From DAOTUL01 sp034437435 (GTDB lineage Bacteria > Chloroflexota > Anaerolineae > Aggregatilineales > Phototrophicaceae), in contig CAYQJO010000064.1 of NCBI GenBank assembly GCA_964417785.1, positions 1 through 19,365 on the forward strand: a DNA stretch of 19,365 nt. The letters run 5' to 3'. Both the position numbers and the translations under genes were made by a program. The notes beneath the pieces were generated by a model. That model was not told where the DNA came from. It made no database searches and was given only the letters and a program-made list of their open reading frames with translations. How positions within the stretch are numbered: position 1 is the stretch's first letter; each line of letters begins with the position of its first letter. Positions 14,712-19,365 of this stretch are shown piece after piece.

Positions 14712-15788
14712 ATGGCAAATGTAGATTTTGTATCTCGCCTCATCGGGCTATTTGTGTTTACCTTCCTGGGAGCGCGTCTGGGACTGGAAGCGGCCGATCC
14801 GCTGGCACTGCCGGAAGATGTCACGTCGATGATTTTTGGTCTGGTCGGCTCGTTGGTGGGTCTCATCCTCACCCCCTGGGTGACCATCCGACCCATTCAG
14901 GTCATCAATAAGGACATCAAAGAGATGCCCATTGAGACCTTTATCATGATTCTTATCGGTGCGATCATTGGTTTTGGGGTAGCACTGCTGCTGGCCTATC
15001 CGCTGTCGCTGCTGCCGGACCCTTTCAACCGGATCATCCCACCAGCGGTGTCGATCCTCGGTGGCTACCTGGGCATCTCCATCTTCAGCCTGCGGGCCAA
15101 CGAATTGTGGGAAATGTTGGCCGACAATCTGGGGATCAAACAGGGGCGCATGTACGCCATGCAATCCAACCGCCAGCTATTGCTGGATACCAGTGTGCTG
15201 ATCGACGGGCGCATCGTGGAAATCTGTAAAACCGGCTTTCTTGGCGGTACCCTGCTGATCCCACGCTTTGTGCTGGCAGAACTGCATCAGGTCGCGGACT
15301 CATCGGACCCGCTGCGGCGCAATCGTGGACGGCGCGGCCTGATTAAGGTCAACGAACTGCAACGTAACAATATCGTGCCGGTGAAGGTGATTGAGGACGA
15401 TATTGAGACCATCGCGGAAGTCGATGATAAGCTGGTAGCGCTTGCCAACCAGCTTGACGCCTATCTGCTCACCAACGACTACCCCCTGAGTAAAGTGGCG
15501 GAGAGTCAGAGCGTCACGGTGTTGAACATCAACCTGCTGGCGAACGCCGTCCGTTCGGTTTATATTCCAGGCGAGAGCTTCCCGCTGCGGATTATCCAGG
15601 AGGGGCGGGATGCAGGACAGGGCGTGGGGTATCTGGAAGATGGCACGATGGTGGTTGTAGAAAACGGGCGCAACTACATTGATCGCACCATCCAGGTCAC
15701 CGTGACCAAGTTGATTAACGGCGCTGCCGGACGGATGATCTTCGCCACGCCGGAAAAAGACGCCCGTCGTGCGAGTACGAATGCTTGA
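14712..15788 (+). CDS. YacL-like membrane protein with PIN and TRAM domains
   Basis: A 358-residue protein of the PIN/TRAM membrane family, like Bacillus YacL. Four hydrophobic helices lie in the first 130 residues (about 6-27, 38-61, 75-101 and 104-124). A PIN nuclease-type domain follows (about 150-275), with LLLDTSVLIDGRI (156-168), the acidic Glu of RFVLAELHQVAD and the later LLTNDYPL. A TRAM domain, a likely RNA-binding OB fold, ends it (about 295-350, GQGVGYLEDGTMVVVENG). The PIN acidic residues look intact, so ribonuclease activity is plausible but unproven. GGAG lies seven bases before the ATG at 14712. It is the first gene of the cluster with cysS and rlmB, the neighbours it has in Bacillus. 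Confidence 0.92.
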   Translation: MANVDFVSRLIGLFVFTFLGARLGLEAADPLALPEDVTSMIFGLVGSLVGLILTPWVTIRPIQVINKDIKEMPIETFIMILIGAIIGFGVALLLAYPLSLLPDPFNRIIPPAVSILGGYLGISIFSLRANELWEMLADNLGIKQGRMYAMQSNRQLLLDTSVLIDGRIVEICKTGFLGGTLLIPRFVLAELHQVADSSDPLRRNRGRRGLIKVNELQRNNIVPVKVIEDDIETIAEVDDKLVALANQLDAYLLTNDYPLSKVAESQSVTVLNINLLANAVRSVYIPGESFPLRIIQEGRDAGQGVGYLEDGTMVVVENGRNYIDRTIQVTVTKLINGAAGRMIFATPEKDARRASTNA

Positions 15789-15813
15789 TGGTTATCATTG
15801 AGGAAATCGCTTT

Positions 15814-17274
15814 ATGACATTGCGTATTTTCAACGTTCTTGGACGCGAGAAACAGGATTTTGTCCCGCTGGAAGAAGGGCGCGTGGGCATGTATGTCTGT
15901 GGACCGACGGTTCAGGATTACGCTCATCTGGGTCACGCCAAGACCTACACCTCCTTTGATATGATTGTGCGTTACCTGCGCTATTCCGGGTATGATGTGC
16001 TTTATATCCAGAATCTGACCGATGTGGGCCATCTCCTGGACACGGGCGAAGACCGTATCCTGCGCAAGGCGCAGCAGTTGCAGGCCGGGCCGATGCAGAT
16101 CGTGGAGCATTACACCCGCGAATACTTTAACGATATGGATGCGCTGGGTATCCAGCGGCCTGATATTTCACCACGCGCCAGCGGCCATGTACCGGAACAG
16201 ATCAAGATGGTCGAGACTCTGCTACAAAAAGACTTCGCCTACGAGGCCAATGGCAGTGTCTACTTCGATGTGACCAGAGACCCGGAGTACGGCAAGCTCT
16301 CCAACCGCCGGATTGAGACGCAGGCAGCCGGTTCACGCGAGGCGGTACGCGATGAGAAGCGTAACCCGGAGGACTTCGCCCTGTGGAAGAAGGCCGAACC
16401 GGAGCATATTCTGCGCTGGGACAGTCCCTGGGGTGAGGGTTTCCCCGGATGGCATATCGAATGCTCGGCCATGGCAAAGAAATACCTGGGGCCGACCTTT
16501 GATATTCACGGCGGTGGTATCGACAATATTTTCCCGCACAACGAATGCGAGATCGCCCAGAGCGAATCCGCCAATGATGCAGCTTTTGCCCGCTACTGGA
16601 TGCTGGTTGGCAGCCTGAACGTCGCCGACGAAGATGGTATCCCGGTCAAGATGTCCAAGAGTCTCGGCAATTTCGTGACTATCAAGGATGCGCTGGCACA
16701 ACACCGCCCGGAGGTGATTCGGACGTTTGTCTACAGCGCCCATTACAGCAATCCCGTCACGTACAAAGAGGATGCGCTGGTGGGTGCCGCCAGCGGATGG
16801 GAGCGTCTGTATAATGCGGTGCGTCTGACGCGGCGGTTGATGGGCGACGCCCCGGAGACCGACGAGGGCAACAGCTTCGAGGCGCAGACCAGCACAGTGC
16901 GCCAGAACTTCAAAGAGGCGATGGACGACGACTTCAACGCACCGAAAGCGATAGCGGCCTTGCAGGAGTTCACCCGTGAGGTCAACAGCTTGCTCAATGG
17001 GGAGGCCACTGTCGGCCTGACGACGCTGGCGTCGATTGAATCGGTGTACAACGAACTGGCCGGTGAGGTTCTCGGTCTGGTGCCGGAACAAGTCGCCGGT
17101 GATACCCACGATGCCCAACGCGAGGCGGCGTTGATTGAACTGCTGATCGACATGCGGGCGCGAGCGCGTAAGGACAAAAACTATGCCGAAAGCGACCGTA
17201 TCCGCGACGAACTGGCGAATATCGGTGTGACATTGGAGGACCGGGCCGACGGTACGGTCTGGCGGGTTTCGTAG
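15814..17274 (+). CDS. cysS: Cysteinyl-tRNA synthetase
   Basis: A class I aminoacyl-tRNA synthetase charging tRNA(Cys), 486 residues, slightly longer than E. coli CysS (461). The signatures are YVCGPTVQDYAHLGHAKTY (HIGH-type motif HLGH) and KMSKSLGNF. The zinc site, which selects cysteine, is kept: the Cys of YVCGPT, the Cys of GWHIECSAM, and His and Glu in FPHNECE (normally FPHHENE). The second His of that motif is Asn and the Asn is Cys, but the ligand positions are unchanged. The C-terminal tRNA-binding region is ordinary. GAGGAA (15800-15805) precedes the ATG, 25 bases after the yacL-like stop. The rlmB gene begins one base after its stop, so the genes are co-transcribed. Confidence 0.98.
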   Translation: MTLRIFNVLGREKQDFVPLEEGRVGMYVCGPTVQDYAHLGHAKTYTSFDMIVRYLRYSGYDVLYIQNLTDVGHLLDTGEDRILRKAQQLQAGPMQIVEHYTREYFNDMDALGIQRPDISPRASGHVPEQIKMVETLLQKDFAYEANGSVYFDVTRDPEYGKLSNRRIETQAAGSREAVRDEKRNPEDFALWKKAEPEHILRWDSPWGEGFPGWHIECSAMAKKYLGPTFDIHGGGIDNIFPHNECEIAQSESANDAAFARYWMLVGSLNVADEDGIPVKMSKSLGNFVTIKDALAQHRPEVIRTFVYSAHYSNPVTYKEDALVGAASGWERLYNAVRLTRRLMGDAPETDEGNSFEAQTSTVRQNFKEAMDDDFNAPKAIAALQEFTREVNSLLNGEATVGLTTLASIESVYNELAGEVLGLVPEQVAGDTHDAQREAALIELLIDMRARARKDKNYAESDRIRDELANIGVTLEDRADGTVWRVS

Positions 17275-17275
17275 G

Positions 17276-18034
17276 ATGCCGGAGTATCTCTATGGGCATT
17301 GGCCGGTGATGGAGGCTTTAAGGGCCAATCGCCGCAAGTTCGAGCAGCTTATTCTCTCCGAGCGGGTGGATGAGCGGGGAACCGCCGGTGAGATTATGAT
17401 GATGGCACAGGCACGCGATGTCACGATCAAGCGGGTGCCGCGCCGTATTCTGGACGATCTCTCCGGCGAGGCCAATCACCAGAACATGGTTCTGCGGGTG
17501 GGCGGTTATCCCTACTGTGACATTGACGACCTGCTCCAGGTGGGGGCAGAACGCGCTGAAAAGCCCTTTCTGCTGCTGCTGGACCTGCTCAAAGACCCGC
17601 AAAATGTCGGCAGCCTGATCCGTGTGGCCGACGCGGTGGGCGTTCATGGCGTGATTATTCAGGACCGGCGCGGGGTGGGTGTGACCGCTTCGGTCTCAAG
17701 CGCTTCATCGGGCGCGGTTGAGCATATCCGGGTGGCTCAGGTGACGAACCTGGTGAACACCATGAAAGAGTTGAAACGCCGGGAAATCTGGATGGTAGGT
17801 CTGGACCTGGGGACCGGCCTGCTACCCATCAACAAGACCAACCTGGATATGGCGCTGGGACTTGTCCTGGGTAGTGAAGGTGAAGGCATGCGCCGGTTGG
17901 TCCGTGAAACCTGTGATTTACTGCTGACTCTGCCCATGCGCGGGCATGTCGCCAGCCTGAATGTGGCGACCGTCGGATCGGTTGCCCTGTACAATGCATG
18001 GCAGGCACGCAACTGGCAGGGATGGTCGAATTAG
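17276..18034 (+). CDS. rlmB: 23S rRNA (guanosine-2'-O)-methyltransferase RlmB, SpoU/TrmH family
   Basis: A SAM-dependent SPOUT-family RNA 2'-O-methyltransferase of 252 residues; RlmB methylates G2251 of 23S rRNA. The N-terminal substrate-binding domain begins EYLYGHWPVMEAL, as RlmB does. The catalytic knot domain has LKDPQNVGSLIRVADAVGVH (motif 1, about 106-125), LGSEGEGMRRL (motif 2, about 198-208) and MRGHVASLNVATVGSVALY (motif 3, about 222-240). Other TrmH-family targets cannot be ruled out, but the N-terminus and the cysS neighbour favour RlmB. The ATG at 17276 lies one base after the cysS stop and has no strong ribosome site, so it probably depends on translation of cysS. No mini-RNase III gene separates cysS and rlmB, as it does in Bacillus. 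Confidence 0.93.
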   Translation: MPEYLYGHWPVMEALRANRRKFEQLILSERVDERGTAGEIMMMAQARDVTIKRVPRRILDDLSGEANHQNMVLRVGGYPYCDIDDLLQVGAERAEKPFLLLLDLLKDPQNVGSLIRVADAVGVHGVIIQDRRGVGVTASVSSASSGAVEHIRVAQVTNLVNTMKELKRREIWMVGLDLGTGLLPINKTNLDMALGLVLGSEGEGMRRLVRETCDLLLTLPMRGHVASLNVATVGSVALYNAWQARNWQGWSN

Positions 18035-18048
18035 AGGAGAGGTTAACC

Positions 18049-18606
18049 ATGATTAACGACATTATTAACGAAGCAAAGTCGAAAATGCGGTCAACGATCA
18101 ACGTCTTTGAGGAAGACCTGCACGGCATTCGCGGCAACCGGGCCAGTACCGCTCTGGTGGACCGGCTCATGGTTGAATACTACGGCCAGGATACGGAACT
18201 GCGCCAGTTGGCGAACATCTCGACACCAGAGGCGCAGCAAATTCTCATCCGGCCTTATGATGCGGGTGCTGTGAAGGCTATTGAGAAGGCCATCCAGGTT
18301 TCCGACATCGGTATCAATCCCAACGTGGATGGCAACTCGATCCGGTTGAACATGCCCGCGCTGACTCGTGAACGTCGTATGGACCTGGTGAAAGTGCTGC
18401 ATAAGCGGGTCGAGGAGGCCAAAGTCTCTATCCGTAATATTCGCCGCAGCGCCAATTCCGATCTGCAAGAGTTCGAGAAAGAGAAGATGATCTCCGAAGA
18501 CGACCGCAAACGCGGCGAGGACGAGATTCAGAAGCTCACGGACGAATACAGTAGTAAGCTCGAAGAATTGGGCAAGGCCAAAGAGCAGGACATCATGGAA
18601 GTCTAG
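18049..18606 (+). CDS. frr: Ribosome recycling factor
   Basis: The factor that, with EF-G, splits ribosomes after termination. The protein is 185 residues, exactly the family norm, starting MINDIINEAKSKMRSTI. Diagnostic parts are LHGIRGNRASTALVDRLMVEYYG (about 24-46), ISTPEAQQILIRPYDAGAVKAIEKAI and LTRERRMDLVKVLHKRVEEAKVSIRNIRR (about 109-137), then a long charged helix. I chose the ATG at 18049, preceded by GAGGAGAGG (18034-18042); a frame open further upstream lies within rlmB. It follows rlmB by 14 bases. The usual pyrH or tsf neighbours are absent, so frr has joined a different translation cluster here. Confidence 0.98.
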   Translation: MINDIINEAKSKMRSTINVFEEDLHGIRGNRASTALVDRLMVEYYGQDTELRQLANISTPEAQQILIRPYDAGAVKAIEKAIQVSDIGINPNVDGNSIRLNMPALTRERRMDLVKVLHKRVEEAKVSIRNIRRSANSDLQEFEKEKMISEDDRKRGEDEIQKLTDEYSSKLEELGKAKEQDIMEV

Positions 18607-18617
18607 CTGACTTCCTC

Positions 18618-18641
18618 CGGGACGGTCTGCTGGCCGTCCCG
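18618..18641. terminator. GC-rich hairpin between convergent frr and NUDIX genes
   Basis: A stem of about 10 bp (CGGGACGGTC / GGCCGTCCCG, one G-T pair) with a TGCT loop, 12 bases after the frr stop and 8 bases before the end of the NUDIX gene. It has no T run on either side, so it is not a classic terminator. It may act as a two-way mRNA 3' end or with Rho. Confidence 0.45.
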
Positions 18642-18648
18642 AACGGCA

Positions 18649-19215
18649 TCAGCGCAACTTGAGCCACTGCAACCCGACGAGGGTCTTGGCGTCCATGATC
18701 TCGCCGGTCTTGACCTTTCCCAGCGCTTCCGTGACTGGCAGAACTACGCGGCGGATGTCTTCGCCTTCATCATCCTTACCGCCGCCGTTGCCCCGGTCCT
18801 GATCAGGTGATACTGCCACGTAGAAGAGAAATATCCGTTCGGATGATCCGCCAGGACTGAGGTAGAAGGTGCTGATCGGCTCAACCGCATCGACCGCGAA
18901 CCCAATCTCCTCTTCGATCTCACGGATCATGGTGGCTGCCGGGTCTTCGCCGGCCTCGACGATCCCGGCGGGCAGTTCGATCAACCATCCCGGCCCCTTC
19001 TCATACGTCGAATAGCGGAACTGCTCAATCAAGATGATGGTGTCGTTGTCGGTGTTGTGGACGACCGCCGCCACGCCATCACCGCGCTCCAGGTTCAGGC
19101 GCATGATTTCGTCGCTCATGCTGCCGTCAAACCGCTCATGACGCAGACGGGTCGCTTCGATCTCGAAAATGGCTTTCTTGAATATCTGCTGCTTCTCGAT
19201 AATGTCTACCCGCAT
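18649..19215 (-). CDS. NUDIX hydrolase, ADP-ribose pyrophosphatase-like
   Basis: A 188-residue NUDIX hydrolase that cleaves a nucleoside diphosphate linked to another group, probably of the ADP-sugar pyrophosphatase type. The Nudix box (Gly84 to Phe106) fits Gx5Ex7REUxEExGU throughout: GIVEAGE, then REIEEEIGF, with the metal-binding Glu residues. Upstream, ILIEQFRYST and WLIELPAG are typical of the ADP-ribose group. A Gly/Asp-rich insert (about 137-153) looks like a surface loop. The ATG at 19215 has GGGGA at 19221-19225 on the minus strand. It converges on frr, sharing the GC-rich hairpin. The 5' leader is about 100 bases if the promoter at 19314-19322 is used. Confidence 0.93.
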   Translation of the reverse strand: MRVDIIEKQQIFKKAIFEIEATRLRHERFDGSMSDEIMRLNLERGDGVAAVVHNTDNDTIILIEQFRYSTYEKGPGWLIELPAGIVEAGEDPAATMIREIEEEIGFAVDAVEPISTFYLSPGGSSERIFLFYVAVSPDQDRGNGGGKDDEGEDIRRVVLPVTEALGKVKTGEIMDAKTLVGLQWLKLR

Positions 19216-19226
19216 CGGTTTCCCCG

Positions 19227-19289
19227 CTAATGTCGCTTCTTGGGCGGTTCGTAATCGTAGAACTCTTTACCGCCCACGTCCAGCTTCAA
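19227..19289 (-). CDS. Possible small leader ORF before the NUDIX gene
   Basis: From a TTG at 19289 the minus strand encodes a 20-residue peptide, starting M/LKLDVGGKEFYDYEPP and ending KKRH. It stops 11 bases before the NUDIX ATG and next to its ribosome site. The composition looks protein-like. The frame is open to the window edge, so it could instead be the tail of a gene entering from outside, but the terminator at 19324-19349 argues against that. No ribosome site is seen for the TTG. Confidence 0.25.
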   Translation of the reverse strand: MKLDVGGKEFYDYEPPKKRH

Positions 19290-19313
19290 TGAGAGGGTTA
19301 AGGTACACCATGA

Positions 19314-19322
19314 AGTATAGCA
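19314..19322 (-). promoter_or_regulatory. Extended -10 promoter of the NUDIX gene
   Basis: On the minus strand TGC is followed directly by TATACT (extended -10, 5 of 6 in the hexamer), just downstream of a terminator on the same strand. Initiation near 19307 would give a leader of about 90 bases. No good -35. Confidence 0.45.
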
Positions 19323-19323
19323 C

Positions 19324-19349
19324 AAAAACGCCTGATGGTGGCGTATTTT
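19324..19349 (-). terminator. Rho-independent terminator of a minus-strand gene outside the window
   Basis: A stem ACGCC/GGCGT (19328-19332, 19340-19344) with a 7-base loop. On the minus strand it is preceded by AAAAT and followed by TTTT. The short stem makes it moderate. It could also work weakly on the plus strand. Confidence 0.5.
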
Positions 19350-19365
19350 GCCCGACATGTCCCGA

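Noticed and set aside
1..19365. CRISPR array, tRNA or rRNA genes, insertion sequence or phage genes
   Set aside because: No regularly spaced repeats, no tRNA-like cloverleaf in the gaps, and no transposase, integrase or phage protein motifs seen on either strand.

Overview
The window looks like a chromosomal segment of an Anaerolineae-type Chloroflexota bacterium. This is inferred from three things: Pro/Thr-rich linkers built on TPTP-like repeats in two exported proteins, a GC-rich but not extreme composition, and the mix of housekeeping and secreted genes. No taxon marker was searched. There is no sign of phage, insertion sequence, CRISPR or plasmid functions. The genes are short operons on both strands with ordinary Shine-Dalgarno sites.

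Layout. Positions 1-1743 (minus): an Lgt-like membrane protein followed by an aldo/keto reductase cut by the window edge. 1925-3022 (plus): an SPFH/Band 7 membrane protein, closed by a strong bidirectional terminator. 3147-4483 (minus): an FmdB-type zinc ribbon gene overlapping a D-2-hydroxyacid dehydrogenase gene, behind a good sigma70-like promoter that sits in an imperfect palindrome. 4829-6620 (plus): an overlapping ABC exporter ATPase/permease pair. 6623-8384 (minus): a TrpC-fold protein that has lost its catalytic residues, then an esterase lipoprotein. 8461-9841 (plus): gatC, a response regulator with a decayed GGDEF-like domain, and an unknown 94-residue protein joined by a 1-base overlap. 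10064-12390 (plus): two exported proteins, an L,D-transpeptidase and an SH3/CARDB-type protein, each with its own -10 element. 12596-14560 (plus): a large unrecognised 654-residue protein. 14712-18606 (plus): a translation cluster of a YacL-like PIN/TRAM membrane protein, cysS, rlmB and frr. 18649-19215 (minus): a NUDIX hydrolase with its own leader.

The clearest functional unit is yacL-cysS-rlmB-frr, whose first three genes recall the Bacillus yacL...cysS...rlmB order. The exported L,D-transpeptidase and SH3/CARDB genes suggest an envelope theme. A recurring feature is recognisable enzyme folds with missing active-site residues: TrpC-like, Lgt-like, GGDEF-like, and a 2-hydroxyacid dehydrogenase with Tyr in place of the usual Glu. 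The TrpC-like protein is the most striking. I found no clear multi-gene novel system. The best candidates for unknown biology are the TrpC-like pseudoenzyme, the response regulator/94-residue pair and the 654-residue protein. All family assignments were made by eye from motifs.
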